64,000 nt of DNA from Solirubrobacterales bacterium (GCA_009691195.1 SHVA01000005.1:34092-98091); one strand, 5' to 3'; positions 41,094 to 50,634 are shown, numbered from the stretch's first letter. Program-made: numbers and translations. Notes: generated from the letters alone by a model not told the origin.

Positions 41094-42083
41094 GTGGCGA
41101 CGATGCGCATGCGCGAAGCGATCAACGCCGGCCTGCGCGAAGAGATGGAGCGCGACGAGACGGTCTTTATGATGGGAGAGGATGTCGCGGTCTTTCAGGG
41201 ATCCTTCAAGGTCACCGAGGGGCTGCTGGACCAGTTCGGGGAGAAGCGGGTCCGCGATACCCCCATCTCCGAGAACACGATCGTCGGAATGGGCGTCGGC
41301 GCGGCGATGGGAGGGCTGCGGCCGGTGGTCGAGATCATGACCGTCAACTTCGCGCTGCTGGCGATGGACCAGATCGTCAACCACGCCGCGGCGATCCCGT
41401 ACATGTTCGGCGGCCAGGTCCGGGTGCCGTTGGTCATCCGCATGCCGGGAGGCGGCGGACACCAGCTCGGGCCGACCCACTCACACAGCTTCGAGGCGAT
41501 GTTCCTCCAGATCCCGGGCCTGCTGGTCGCATGCCCCTCGACCCCCGCCGACGCCAAGGGGCTGCTGAAGGCGGCAATCCGCGACGACAATCCGGTCATC
41601 TTCATCGAGCACGAGACCCTCTACGGCGCACGCGGCGAGGTCGACGACGATGGCGACCACGTGCTCGAGTTCGGCCGGGCGGCGATCAGGCGCGAGGGAA
41701 CCGACGTCACCGTGATCGGCATCCTGCGGATGGCGGAGACAGCCCAGCGCGCGGCGACGGCCCTCGCCAACGAGCACGCCGTCGAGGCCGAGGTGATCGA
41801 CCCGAGAACCCTGCGGCCACTCGACCTGGACACGATCCTCGAGTCGGTCCGCAAGACCAACCGGGCGGTGATCGTGGAGGAGGGCTGGCCCCACGGAGGA
41901 GTCGGAGCCAACCTGGCGGCGCTGATCCAGGAGCAGGCGTTCGACGATCTCGACGCTCCCGTGCAACGGGTGACGGGCGCCGACGTCCCGATGCCCTACT
42001 CCAAGCGCCTCGAGCAGGCTGCCATCCCGCACGCCGAGCACGTGGTCAGCGCCGCGCTCGCGACCCTGGAGGGCTCGCGATGA
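41094..42083 (+). CDS. pdhB: Pyruvate/2-oxoacid dehydrogenase E1 beta subunit
   Basis: Partner of E1 alpha in the heterotetramer. 329 residues: MREAINAGLREEMERDETVFMMGEDVA, GLRPVVEIMTVNFALLAMDQI, the conserved QLGPTHSHSFEAMF and the C-terminal transketolase domain (VIDPRTLRPLD, VEEGWPHGGVGA). GTG at 41094; its TGA overlaps the E2 ATG (ATGA). Confidence 0.95.
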   Translation: MATMRMREAINAGLREEMERDETVFMMGEDVAVFQGSFKVTEGLLDQFGEKRVRDTPISENTIVGMGVGAAMGGLRPVVEIMTVNFALLAMDQIVNHAAAIPYMFGGQVRVPLVIRMPGGGGHQLGPTHSHSFEAMFLQIPGLLVACPSTPADAKGLLKAAIRDDNPVIFIEHETLYGARGEVDDDGDHVLEFGRAAIRREGTDVTVIGILRMAETAQRAATALANEHAVEAEVIDPRTLRPLDLDTILESVRKTNRAVIVEEGWPHGGVGANLAALIQEQAFDDLDAPVQRVTGADVPMPYSKRLEQAAIPHAEHVVSAALATLEGSR

Positions 42084-43369
42084 CCGACATCGTCATGCCC
42101 CGCCTCTCCGACTCGATGGAGGAGGGGACTGTGCTCAAGTGGCTGAAGTCGGTCGGCGACGAGGTGGCGGTGGGGGACGAGCTCGTCGAGGTGGAGACCG
42201 ACAAGGCGAACATGGTCTATGAGTCGGACACGGCGGGGACGCTGGCCGAGGTGCTTGCAAAAGAGGGCGACACGCTTCCGATCGGTGAGGTGATCGCGAG
42301 GATTGGGGATGGGTCTGAGGTGGTCGCGGGTGACGTGGGTGGCAGTGGCCTACCTCACCACGCGGCCCCGAGCCCGGGCGAGGGCTCAGGTGATGGCGCG
42401 GCCGCCACGGTTCGTACGACCACCGCCACCCCCGCCGCCTCGGCCCCGACCGATCCACCCCCCACCCAGCCCGCTGCCAGCAGCGATGGGCAGCGGGTGA
42501 AGGCCTCGCCCATTGCCAAGCGGATCGCCAGGGAGCGGGGGGTCGATCTCGCGGGGCTGTCCGGGTCCGGTCCTGGGGGGCGGATCGTGAAGGCTGACGT
42601 CGAGCGGGCGCTTGGGAGCGGGGGTGGGCCCGCGCCGGCTTCGCCGACTGCTGCGGTTGACGTTGCCACGGCCAAGGGGCAGACCCAGGTGCTGGAGCTG
42701 ACCAAGCTCCAGCAGACTGTGGCTCGGCGGATGGCGGAGTCGAAGGCGACGGCTCCGCACTTCTATCTGCAGGCCGAGTTGGATATGTCGGCGGCGGTGG
42801 CGGGTCGGACGAAGCTGAAGCAGATGGCCGGGGAGGGGGATGTTGTGCCCACCTATAACGACATGGTGGTCAAGGCTTGCGCGATTGCCTTGCGGGAGTT
42901 CCCGAGGGCCAACGGGGCGTACCGGGACGGGAAGATCGAGCTGTATTCGCGGGTGAACGTGGGGGTGGCGGTTGCTGCACAGGACGCTTTGGTGGTTCCG
43001 ACCGTGTTCGACTCCGACCTCAAAGGGCTGCGCCAGATCGCCACCGAGACCCGGGCGCTCGCCTCGCGGGTCAGGGACGGGCAGATCACTCCCCCCGAGC
43101 TCTCGGGTGGGACCTTCACGGTCTCCAACCTCGGGATGTACGGGGTCTCGAACTTCCACGCCGTGATCAACAGCCCCCAGGCGGGGATCCTGGCGGTAGG
43201 GGAGCTGAAGGCGAAGGCCGTGGTGAGCGATGAAGGGCAGATCGTCGCCCGGGAGATGATGGGGGTCACCCTCGCCTGCGATCACCGGATCCTCTACGGG
43301 GCGGACGGGGCCCTGTTCCTGAAGCGGGTGCGGGAGCTGATGGAAGAGCCGATCGGGCTGGCGCTCTAG
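42080..43369 (+). CDS. pdhC: Dihydrolipoamide acyltransferase (E2)
   Basis: Core of the complex; carries the lipoyl arm and transfers the acyl group to CoA. 429 residues: one lipoyl domain with the modified Lys in ETDKANM (near residue 42), a Pro/Ala/Thr linker, the E1/E3-binding domain SPIAKRIARERGVDLAGL (near 145-180), and the catalytic domain ending CDHRILYGADG with the active-site His. From about 42290 onward codons use more G and T in third positions than the neighbours. Overlaps pdhB by 4 bp. Confidence 0.95.
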   Translation: MTDIVMPRLSDSMEEGTVLKWLKSVGDEVAVGDELVEVETDKANMVYESDTAGTLAEVLAKEGDTLPIGEVIARIGDGSEVVAGDVGGSGLPHHAAPSPGEGSGDGAAATVRTTTATPAASAPTDPPPTQPAASSDGQRVKASPIAKRIARERGVDLAGLSGSGPGGRIVKADVERALGSGGGPAPASPTAAVDVATAKGQTQVLELTKLQQTVARRMAESKATAPHFYLQAELDMSAAVAGRTKLKQMAGEGDVVPTYNDMVVKACAIALREFPRANGAYRDGKIELYSRVNVGVAVAAQDALVVPTVFDSDLKGLRQIATETRALASRVRDGQITPPELSGGTFTVSNLGMYGVSNFHAVINSPQAGILAVGELKAKAVVSDEGQIVAREMMGVTLACDHRILYGADGALFLKRVRELMEEPIGLAL

Positions 43370-43376
43370 CGTCGCC

Positions 43377-43844
43377 GTGGAGCGGGCGATCGACATCCCG
43401 CTCGAGCAGCTTCCCGCGATCGATGAGCACGGCGCTCTGGTGCTGGCCCCGATGGAGGAGGTCTGGGAGGCGCTGCTGGTCGTGGTGGACCGCTCGTTCT
43501 CCCGCAGGGCCACGGCACGGATCGCGCGGTCGCTCGGCTGCGCCCAGACCGAGTCGGATGGCCCGATCGGTGAGATCGGCTCGACCAGGCCCGGCTTCAT
43601 CGTCGCGAGGGTGGTCGCACCGGCCGTCCTGGCGCTGGAGGGGCGGCACCGCTTCTCCCGCTACGGGCTGGTCTTCCGGCTGGAGACGACCAGGGATAAG
43701 CGAACCCTGCTGAGGGCCGAGACGCGAGCGGAGTTTCCGGGGATCAAGGGACGGGCCTACCGGGCGCTGGTGATCGGCACCCGCGGCCACGTGCTGGTGG
43801 TGAACCGGATACTCCGGGCGGTTCGTCGCAGGGCCGAGCGCTGA
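43377..43844 (+). CDS. SRPBCC-like hypothetical protein
   Basis: 155 residues. The C-terminal half (FIVARVVAPAVLALEGRHRFSRYGLVFRLE, LLRAETRAEFPG, YRALVIGTRGHVLVV) resembles START/SRPBCC-type domains found near lipoate genes in actinobacteria. No catalytic residue is obvious. GTG at 43377, 7 bp after E2 and 18 bp before lipB, so probably in the same transcript. Confidence 0.65.
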   Translation: MERAIDIPLEQLPAIDEHGALVLAPMEEVWEALLVVVDRSFSRRATARIARSLGCAQTESDGPIGEIGSTRPGFIVARVVAPAVLALEGRHRFSRYGLVFRLETTRDKRTLLRAETRAEFPGIKGRAYRALVIGTRGHVLVVNRILRAVRRRAER

Positions 43845-43862
43845 GCCTGGAACACTGTCGCT

Positions 43863-44627
43863 ATGGACGAGGTCTGGTGCGTCAACGTGGGCCAGGTGCC
43901 CTACGAGCCGGCTCGAGAGTTGCAGAAACGCCTCGAAACCGCTCGCCACGCCGGCGACGTTCCCGACCTGCTGTTGCTGCTCGAGCACCCTCCCACCTAC
44001 ACGCGCGGCCGGCGCTCGGAGCCGTCTGAGCTGCCGATGGGGGTCGAGTGGTACGAGATGCAGGGCATCGAGGTGCGCGACACCGATCGCGGTGGTCGCG
44101 TGACCTACCACGGCCCCGGCCAGCTGGTCGGCTACCCGATCATGTCGCTGAGGCCCTACGGGGACGACGTCCACGAGTACCTCCGTCGCATGGAGCGAGT
44201 GATGATCGGCTCGCTCGGCGCCAGGGGCATCGAGGCGGGGACGATCGACGGCCTCACGGGAGTCTGGGCCGGCGACCCGGCGGCGCTCGCCGCGGGATCC
44301 GACGCCGAGAGCGCGGCACCGCAGATACTGAACGGCGAGGTGCGCAAGATCGGCTCGATCGGCGTCCACGTCAGCCGCGGCATCACAACCCACGGCTTCG
44401 CGATCAACGTCAGCAACGACCTCCAGCCCTTCGAGTGGATCGTGCCCTGCGGGATCGACGGCTGCCGGATGACCTCGGTCTCCCGCGAGCTCGGCTCCGA
44501 GCAGCCGCTCGACGAATTCGCCGAGATCGTCGTCGAGCGCTTCGGCGAGGCCTACGAGCGGCGACCAGTGGCGGTGGAGCCGGCTGCGCTGGACTCTGCG
44601 GCGCCGGCGATAGCCTTGAGCCAGTGA
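43863..44627 (+). CDS. lipB: Octanoyltransferase LipB
   Basis: Moves octanoate from acyl carrier protein to lipoyl domains. 254 residues: LLLEHPPTYTRGRRS, the signature RGGRVTYHGPGQLVGYPI, the catalytic Lys in VRKIGSIGVHV and Cys in VPCGIDG. An insertion of about 20 residues (after GVWAGDPAAL) lies before the Lys strand. Its stop overlaps lipA (GTGA). Confidence 0.95.
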   Translation: MDEVWCVNVGQVPYEPARELQKRLETARHAGDVPDLLLLLEHPPTYTRGRRSEPSELPMGVEWYEMQGIEVRDTDRGGRVTYHGPGQLVGYPIMSLRPYGDDVHEYLRRMERVMIGSLGARGIEAGTIDGLTGVWAGDPAALAAGSDAESAAPQILNGEVRKIGSIGVHVSRGITTHGFAINVSNDLQPFEWIVPCGIDGCRMTSVSRELGSEQPLDEFAEIVVERFGEAYERRPVAVEPAALDSAAPAIALSQ

Positions 44628-45586
44628 CCGAGCGCCTACATGTGACCCGCTCCCGTTCCAAGCCCGGCGGGAACTCGGTGGACGGCGACGGCAAGGTCGG
44701 CTTCCGCGAGCGCAAGCCGCCCTGGCTCAAGGTCCCCGCTCCCGGCGGCCCCCGCTACCGCGAGCTGACCGAGATGATCGCCGAGCAGAACCTGAACACG
44801 GTCTGCCGGGAGGCCAACTGCCCCAACGTCGGCGAGTGCTGGGAGCGCGGCACGGCGACCTTCATGATCCTGGGCGACGTCTGCACCCGCCGTTGCGGCT
44901 TTTGCAACGTCCAGACGGGCAAGCCGACCTGGAACGACCCGCTGGAGCCCCTCCGCGTCGCCAACTCCGTCAAGCGCATGGGCCTCAGCCACGCGGTGGT
45001 CACCTCGGTTGACCGCGACGACCTGCCGGACTACGGCGCCTCCGCCTTCGTCGGAGTGATCCGGTCGATCCGCAAGCTCGCCCCCGCCTGCAAGGTCGAG
45101 GTGCTGACCCCGGACTTCCGCGGCCAGGAGATGCCGCTCGCCAAGGTGATCCACGAGCGCCCCGACGTCTTCAACCACAACGTCGAGACCGTCCCGCGCC
45201 TGTACCCGATAGCGCGCCGCGGCTCTGACTTCCTGCGCTCGGCGCGCGTGTTGAGAATGGCAAAGGAGATGGGCGGCGAGGAGGTGGTGACTAAGTCGGG
45301 GCTGATGGTCGGCCTCGGCGAGGAGTTCGACGAGATGATCGAGACGTTCGCGATCCTCCGCGAGCACAGGGTCGAGGTGCTGACCGTCGGCCAGTACCTG
45401 CGTCCGACCGAGAACCACCTGCCGGTGGTGCGCTACTGGCACCCCGACGAGTTCGCGGCGCTTGAGAAGGCGGCCTACGAGCTCGGCTTCGAGTCGGTCG
45501 CCTCCGGCCCCCTGGTGCGCAGCTCCTACCACGCGGACGAGAGCGCCCGCGAGGTCGCCGAGCGCCGCGCCGCGGCAGCCGTTTGA
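44624..45586 (+). CDS. lipA: Lipoyl synthase LipA
   Basis: Radical-SAM enzyme that inserts two sulfurs into octanoyl-E2. 320 residues. It has both cluster motifs: the auxiliary C-X4-C-X5-C (CREANCPNVGEC) and the SAM-binding CTRRCGFC. The closing RSSYHADE supplies the serine ligand of the auxiliary cluster. GTG at 44624 overlaps lipB; a GTG at 44642 is an alternative. Confidence 0.96.
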   Translation: MTERLHVTRSRSKPGGNSVDGDGKVGFRERKPPWLKVPAPGGPRYRELTEMIAEQNLNTVCREANCPNVGECWERGTATFMILGDVCTRRCGFCNVQTGKPTWNDPLEPLRVANSVKRMGLSHAVVTSVDRDDLPDYGASAFVGVIRSIRKLAPACKVEVLTPDFRGQEMPLAKVIHERPDVFNHNVETVPRLYPIARRGSDFLRSARVLRMAKEMGGEEVVTKSGLMVGLGEEFDEMIETFAILREHRVEVLTVGQYLRPTENHLPVVRYWHPDEFAALEKAAYELGFESVASGPLVRSSYHADESAREVAERRAAAAV

Positions 45587-46154
45587 AGCTGCTGCTCTCG
45601 CTGATCGGCCTCGTCGCGGTGCTCGCGGTCGCCGTCGCACTCTTCGTTCAGCCGTGGAACGACGGGGGACCGACGACGACACGGCCACCCTCGGCCTCAG
45701 CGGAAGTTCCTGCCAGAGGGTCGTCGGCCTCGCCGCGCTGCTCGCTGAACGAAGCCCGGCGCCACGAGAGTTCCTGCGCGAGCTGGGACGGCGAGTGGCC
45801 GGCATCCGCCCGCCGCCCCGGGGGCTGTTCGACCTCGCCCGCGGTGGCCGCAACCTGTTTCCCGGGCGCGGCTTCCGGGGGCGCTACGACGATGGCAGCA
45901 CCGGCCAGGCTCGTCACTTCACCGGGATCGTCGTCGCGACCACCTACGGCGGCGGCGATCCCACGCGCTGGATCTCCGAGCACCTTCGGCTCGACTCGGC
46001 CGGGGCCCCTGACGGGCTGCTGACCGACGAGGGCATCGCCTTCGCGACCGGGGTGCTGGGCGGGCGGATCGCGCTCGACGCCAGCTCGGATTGGATCAGA
46101 GACAACCTCTGCCGGCCGCGCAGCCTGGACTCGTCGCTGAAGCTCGCCTTCTAG
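45583..46154 (+). pseudogene. Secreted hypothetical protein split by a frameshift at a G5 run
   Basis: A TTG start overlapping the lipA stop opens a signal peptide (KLLLSLIGLVAVLAVAVALFV) and WNDGG. The coding frame then jumps: after the GGGGG at about 45662-45666 the sensible reading continues in another frame (TDDDTATLGLSGSS to SLDSSLKLAF, stop 46154), about 190 residues in all. One G missing from the run explains it. The domain (FTGIVVATTYGGGDP, RWISEHLRL) is unknown to me. Sequencing error or a phase-variable tract are both possible. Confidence 0.65.
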
Positions 46155-46242
46155 AACAACGCTTCCTGAGGCAGGAAACCGCTCCCCTGTTTCTAAAGAA
46201 GTGTCCACGCAATGATTCCCGAGAGACGACCTGCACAGACCA

Positions 46243-46273
46243 TTGCGAGACGGCGGCCAGGGACGCCTAGGCT
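46243..46273 (+). promoter_or_regulatory. Promoter of the peptidoglycan-binding protein gene
   Basis: TTGCGA (46243-46248), 19 bp, TAGGCT (46268-46273), then 7 nt to the ATG. It predicts transcription starting at or next to the start codon. Confidence 0.5.
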
Positions 46274-46280
46274 CGCATCC

Positions 46281-47504
46281 ATGCGAAGGCGATCCCTCCT
46301 CATCGCGATCGCCGCCCTGCTCTGCCTGGCGGCGCCGATTGGCGTGCGCGCTCAGGCGCCGAAGCCCTCACCGACGGCCGCGAGCGCCGCCGTCTTCTCC
46401 ACCGACGGGATGTGGATCTGGTACTTGAGCCAGGCGGGCGGCGGCGACGTCAACAAGATCGCCAAGAAGGCCAAAAACAGGGGGATCGAGACCCTCTACA
46501 TCAAGTCCGGCGACGGCAGCGGCAGTTGGAGCCAGTTCTCCTCCGGGCTGGTCCGCGCCCTTCGCGCCAAGGGCCTGCGCGTCTGCGGCTGGCAGTACGT
46601 CTACGGGGTCCATCCCAAGGCCGAGGCAAAGGTCGGGGCCGCCGCGGTCAAGCGTGGCGCCCAGTGCCTGGTGATCGACGCCGAGTCCGAGTACGAGGGC
46701 AAGTACGCGCAGGCGTCCACCTACATCACCAAGCTGCGCGGCTCGATCGGCGCCAAGTTCCCACTCGGCCTCGCCGCCTTCCCCTGGGTCGACTACCACC
46801 CGAGCTTCCCCTACTCCGTGATGATGGGCCCGGGTGGCGCCGAGTTCAACCTGCCCCAGCTCTACTGGAAGGCGATCGGCGTCAGCGTCGACGCCGCCTA
46901 CGCACACACCTATCGCTACAACCGGGTCTACGAGCGCCCGATCATGCCTCTCGGCCAGAGCTACCTGAACCCACGGCCAAGGGAGATCTACCGCTTCAGG
47001 CAGCTCGCCTTGGCGCATGGCTTCGACGGCGTCTCCTGGTGGTCGTGGCAGCACACGACGCCGCGCGACTGGAAGGCGATCGGGCGCGGTGTCTCGGCCC
47101 CAGCCGGATACAAGCCGACCACCCAATACCCGCATCTGAGCCTGAAGTCGCAGGGCGACCTCGTGGTCTGGGCCCAGCAGCTCCTCGTCGGCGGCGGCTA
47201 CGACACCAAGATCACCGGCACCTTCGGGAAGATGACCCGGGCGGCGGTGCGCGAGTTCCAGCGCGATCACCACCTCAGCGTGACCGGTGAGATCGCCAAG
47301 GCGACCTGGGTGCCGATGCTCGACAAGCTGAAGCCCGTGAAGGTGCGTTGGACCAAGAGCGGCGCCAGCGTCAAGGGCGGAGGCGGGTCGGGCGGCGGCA
47401 CGGCGGCCCGGGCTGGGAGCGGCGGCCCGCTGACTCTGCGCCAGCCCGGTTCGGCCAAGCTGCCGGCTCGCGGCTACGAGATTCCAAGGCACGCCCGGCG
47501 CTAG
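46281..47504 (+). CDS. Secreted TIM-barrel-like protein with peptidoglycan-binding domain
   Basis: 407 residues. Signal peptide (RRRSLLIAIAALLCLAAP, cleavage near VRAQ). Residues about 45-270 look like a glycoside-hydrolase-type barrel (GMWIWYLSQAGG, IETLYIKSGDG, CGWQYVYGVHP, CLVIDAESEYEG with acidic residues, LPQLYWKAIG, FDGVSWWSWQH). About 285-345 is a PG_binding_1 domain (LVVWAQQLLVGGGY, TRAAVREFQRDH). The tail is Gly/Ser-rich. It probably acts on or anchors to the cell wall; the catalytic class is unproven. Confidence 0.75.
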   Translation: MRRRSLLIAIAALLCLAAPIGVRAQAPKPSPTAASAAVFSTDGMWIWYLSQAGGGDVNKIAKKAKNRGIETLYIKSGDGSGSWSQFSSGLVRALRAKGLRVCGWQYVYGVHPKAEAKVGAAAVKRGAQCLVIDAESEYEGKYAQASTYITKLRGSIGAKFPLGLAAFPWVDYHPSFPYSVMMGPGGAEFNLPQLYWKAIGVSVDAAYAHTYRYNRVYERPIMPLGQSYLNPRPREIYRFRQLALAHGFDGVSWWSWQHTTPRDWKAIGRGVSAPAGYKPTTQYPHLSLKSQGDLVVWAQQLLVGGGYDTKITGTFGKMTRAAVREFQRDHHLSVTGEIAKATWVPMLDKLKPVKVRWTKSGASVKGGGGSGGGTAARAGSGGPLTLRQPGSAKLPARGYEIPRHARR

Positions 47505-47555
47505 TCGGGGGCGAGCGCCCGCTCCCCATCGCCGAGGCTAGGCTTCGGCGGCCAG

Positions 47556-48407
47556 GTGCTTCCGCTCAGGGACAACATCCCAACCTCGCGCCTGCCCGTG
47601 GTGACGATTGCGCTGATCGCGATCAACGTCCTCTTCTTCATCTGGCAGCTCACCTTCTCCACCGACCCCGAGCTCGACCAGGTCGGCTACTCGGCGATCG
47701 ACCAGAGCTCGATCGAGTACGGGGCCATCCCCTACCGGATCACACACCCCGCCGAGGCGGACACCTGCGAGATCGGCGCCATCAACTCCAACGCGGAGCC
47801 CGGGATCGTCTGCGAGGGGGCCCCGGGGTTCGAACAGGCCGAGGCGCGTGGTGAGAAAGACCCGAGCCTGGCGCCGATCCCACTCGACCAGGCTCCGTGG
47901 TGGCTGACGCTGTTCACCTCGATGTTCATGGCCGGCGGCTTCCTCCACATCGCAGGCAACATGCTCTTCCTCTGGGTATTCGGCAACAACATCGAGGACG
48001 CGATGGGCCGCGGAAGGTTCATCGCCTTCTACCTGCTCGCGGGCTTGGTCGCCAGCTACTCGCAGGCGGCCCTCGAGGTGACCTCGACGGCGCCGACAAT
48101 CGGGGCGAGCGGCGCCGTCGCCGGCGTGCTCGGCGCCTACGCCCTCCTCTACCCGAGGGCGAAGGTCCTGACCCTGCTGATCATCATCCTCTTCGTGACC
48201 CTGGTCGAGGTGCCGGCGATGGCCCTGCTGGCGATTTGGTTCATCCTCCAGTTCATCCCGGCCATCGGCGAGGTGGCGGTGGAGTCCGGCGGAGGAGCCG
48301 GGATCGCCTACTTCGCTCACGTGGGCGGATTCATCTTCGGCCTGGCCGCGATCCGGCTCTTCGTTCGTGGCAGGCGGGACCCGCCGCAACCCACGCTCGC
48401 GGCGTGA
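47556..48407 (+). CDS. Rhomboid-family intramembrane serine protease
   Basis: 283 residues, six or seven membrane segments. The catalytic Ser lies in GASGAVAGVLGAY and the His in FAHVGGFIFG; HIAGNMLFLWVFGNN in helix 2 is the conserved His/Asn block. A long extracytoplasmic loop (about 80 residues, with DTCEIGA and CEGAPG cysteines) sits after the first helix. GTG at 47556; overlaps the next small gene by 4 bp. Confidence 0.92.
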   Translation: MLPLRDNIPTSRLPVVTIALIAINVLFFIWQLTFSTDPELDQVGYSAIDQSSIEYGAIPYRITHPAEADTCEIGAINSNAEPGIVCEGAPGFEQAEARGEKDPSLAPIPLDQAPWWLTLFTSMFMAGGFLHIAGNMLFLWVFGNNIEDAMGRGRFIAFYLLAGLVASYSQAALEVTSTAPTIGASGAVAGVLGAYALLYPRAKVLTLLIIILFVTLVEVPAMALLAIWFILQFIPAIGEVAVESGGGAGIAYFAHVGGFIFGLAAIRLFVRGRRDPPQPTLAA

Positions 48408-48589
48408 ACCCGGGCGTGCGCATAGCCCTGCTCGTCGTCGGGCTCGCCTTCTGCCTGCTGTTCGGCGCGATGACGATCTCGGTCGCGACCCAGTACGGCT
48501 TCGACATCTTCAGCTTCACCGCTCTCCTGATCGTCGGGATGATCGCCGCCGGCCTGATCGGGGCGATCCGCAACCCGCCGGACGAGTAG
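48404..48589 (+). CDS. Small two-helix membrane protein
   Basis: 61 residues consisting of two hydrophobic helices (IALLVVGLAFCLLFGAMTI; FTALLIVGMIAAGLIGAI) and short tails. GTG start overlaps the rhomboid stop (GTGA) and the D,D-carboxypeptidase gene starts 6 bp later. Position suggests co-expression; function unknown. Confidence 0.65.
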   Translation: MNPGVRIALLVVGLAFCLLFGAMTISVATQYGFDIFSFTALLIVGMIAAGLIGAIRNPPDE

Positions 48590-48595
48590 GGCGGC

Positions 48596-49636
48596 GTGCG
48601 TACCGCCCTGCTCGCGATCATCGGCATCCTCGTCTGCGCGGCGTGGGTCGCCGCGGGGGCGTTTCTCCTCTGGCCCGAGGACGCCGACGAGGTGGACCCG
48701 GGCGGGGCCGCCGCGCCACAGGCGGCCGTCGGGCGACTCGGCGCGGGTACCGCGCCGACGGTGGCGACGCCGGGGGGACCGCCGAAGGCGCAGGCGGCGC
48801 CACGGAGTCCCACTCCAACTGCCGAGGCCGACGAGTTCGCCGTTTTGCGAACGCCCGCTCGGTTGCCCGTCAGGGTGGTGCTGCGCCCGCCCCCCGCTGC
48901 GGGACTCATGTTCAACGTCGACACCGGTGAGGTTCTGTGGGCGCGGCGGCCCGCTGCGGAGCTGCCGATCGCGAGCCTGACCAAGATGATGACCGCCCTG
49001 CTGATCGCCGCGCGCCACAGCCCGGATGAGAGGGTGGCGATCAGCCGCAAGGCGCCGCGAGTGGACGGCTCCAAGATCGGAGTCCTGCGCACCGGGACGA
49101 TGGTGCCGCTGCGCGGCCTCTTCCTGGGGCTGCTGATGGCCTCGGGCAACGATGCCGCCGTTGCACTTGCCGAGCACGACGCGGGCAGCATCGGCGCCTT
49201 CGTGAAACGCATGAACTTCAGGGCGGCCCAGCTCGGCCTGGACTGCACGCACTACGCCGGGCCCGCCGGCCTCCAGGATCGCCACAACCACTCCTGTGCC
49301 AACGACCTCGCCGCACTCGCTCGCGCCGACCTCGCCGATCCATGGATCGCCTCGGTCACCTCGAGGCGCTTCACCGCGACGCCCTTTCCCACCAGGAGCG
49401 GGCGCCTGACCCTCGGCAACAACCACTACTTCGTCCAGCGCGGGATCGCCGGGGTTCCAGAGGCGAGGGTGACCGGGCTCAAGACCGGCCTCACCGACGG
49501 CGCCGGGCGTTGCTACGTGACAACGGCCGAGCTGGACGGGACCCACCTGGGTGTGGTCCTGCTCGACTCAGAGGACCCCTTCGGCCAGGTGCCGCAGCTT
49601 CTGCGTCGCGGCTTCCACTACGAGGCTCGGCACTAG
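48596..49636 (+). CDS. D-alanyl-D-alanine carboxypeptidase (S11, PBP5-type)
   Basis: Trims the terminal D-Ala of cell-wall stem peptides. 346 residues: an N-terminal membrane anchor (LLAIIGILVCAAWVAAGAFLL), a Pro/Ala linker, then the three penicillin-binding motifs SLTK, SGN and KTG in correct order and spacing. Two cysteines (LDCTHY, HSCAND) may pair outside the cell. GTG start. Confidence 0.92.
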   Translation: MRTALLAIIGILVCAAWVAAGAFLLWPEDADEVDPGGAAAPQAAVGRLGAGTAPTVATPGGPPKAQAAPRSPTPTAEADEFAVLRTPARLPVRVVLRPPPAAGLMFNVDTGEVLWARRPAAELPIASLTKMMTALLIAARHSPDERVAISRKAPRVDGSKIGVLRTGTMVPLRGLFLGLLMASGNDAAVALAEHDAGSIGAFVKRMNFRAAQLGLDCTHYAGPAGLQDRHNHSCANDLAALARADLADPWIASVTSRRFTATPFPTRSGRLTLGNNHYFVQRGIAGVPEARVTGLKTGLTDGAGRCYVTTAELDGTHLGVVLLDSEDPFGQVPQLLRRGFHYEARH

Positions 49637-49652
49637 GCCGGCAACTGCGCGG

Positions 49653-50558
49653 TCAGTCCTCTCCGCGCCAGAATCCGTCGATGTGGGCGGCGATCTGCCC
49701 CAAGGCCTCGTGGGCGTCAGCGGAGACGCCGGTGGCGACCTGGAAGTCGTGCCAGAGACCCTCGAAGCGCCTGTAGCCGGCGAGCACACCCGCCTCCCTC
49801 GCACGCCGGACGAAGCGCTCGGCGTCGTTGAGGAGGACGTCTTGCGCAGCCGACTGGACGTAGAGGGGCGGCATCCCCTCCAGGTCGGCTTCGATCGGCG
49901 ATAGCTCGGGTAGCCGCTGGTCTGCGCCCGCGGCGTAGGCATCGGCGTCGTCGCGCAGCCCGGGCGCCCAGAGGCCGGCGTCGCGGCGGAGGTTTGAGCG
50001 CAGCGATGGGGCGGTGAGAGTCAGGTCGAGCCAGGGGCAGGCGAGGACGATCCCCGCCGGGACCTCCTCGCCGGCCTCGAACAGGCGCCGGGCAACGACG
50101 AGGGCGAGGGCGGCTCCGGCCGAGTCGCCGCTGAGCACCACGCGGCCCGGGCTTCCGGTCCGCTCCGCGAGCTCGCGATAGGCAGCGAGGGAGTCCTCGA
50201 CCGCGGCCGGATAGGGATGCTCGGGCGCCAGCCGGTACTCGAGCAGGTGGACCGGTACGCGAGCGGCCGCGCTCAGGCCCGCCGCGAAGCCGCGGTGGGT
50301 GTGGATTGAACCGGTCGTGTAGGCGCCGCCGTGCAGGTGCAGCACCGCCCGCGCCCGGTCGGCGTCGCAATCTTCGAAGCTCGCGGACGGCCGCCCGCCG
50401 AGCCGCTCGGCGGTGACGGTGACGCCGCGCGGCAGCACAACCCCCCTCCCGGCGAGGTCGAGCATCCGCCGCCTGACGCCCACGGACACCGGCAGCCGCT
50501 GTGGAAGCCACTGGAACAGGCGCACGGCGAGGCGGACTGCGGCGCGCGGGAGGGCCAC
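49653..50558 (-). CDS. Alpha/beta hydrolase of the hormone-sensitive-lipase family
   Basis: 301 residues, an esterase. The oxyanion motif HGGAY (LHLHGGAYTTGS), nucleophile GDSAGAALAL, the acid near SAAQDVLLNDA and His in LWHDFQ form the expected triad. GTG start at 50558; it lies directly beside tRNA-Ala(UGC) on the same strand. Confidence 0.9.
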   Translation of the reverse strand: MALPRAAVRLAVRLFQWLPQRLPVSVGVRRRMLDLAGRGVVLPRGVTVTAERLGGRPSASFEDCDADRARAVLHLHGGAYTTGSIHTHRGFAAGLSAAARVPVHLLEYRLAPEHPYPAAVEDSLAAYRELAERTGSPGRVVLSGDSAGAALALVVARRLFEAGEEVPAGIVLACPWLDLTLTAPSLRSNLRRDAGLWAPGLRDDADAYAAGADQRLPELSPIEADLEGMPPLYVQSAAQDVLLNDAERFVRRAREAGVLAGYRRFEGLWHDFQVATGVSADAHEALGQIAAHIDGFWRGED

Positions 50559-50561
50559 TCA

Positions 50562-50634
50562 TGGAGCCAGCCGGGCTCGAACCGGCGACCTCCCGGATGC
50601 AAACCGGACGCTCTTCCAACTGAGCTATGGCCCC
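50562..50634 (-). tRNA. tRNA-Ala (anticodon UGC)
   Basis: Minus-strand cloverleaf. Acceptor GGGGCCA/TGGCTCC includes the G3-U70 pair that marks alanine tRNAs; anticodon loop TTTGCAT gives TGC; T arm GCCGG-TTCGAGC-CCGGC. CCA is not encoded. Confidence 0.95.
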
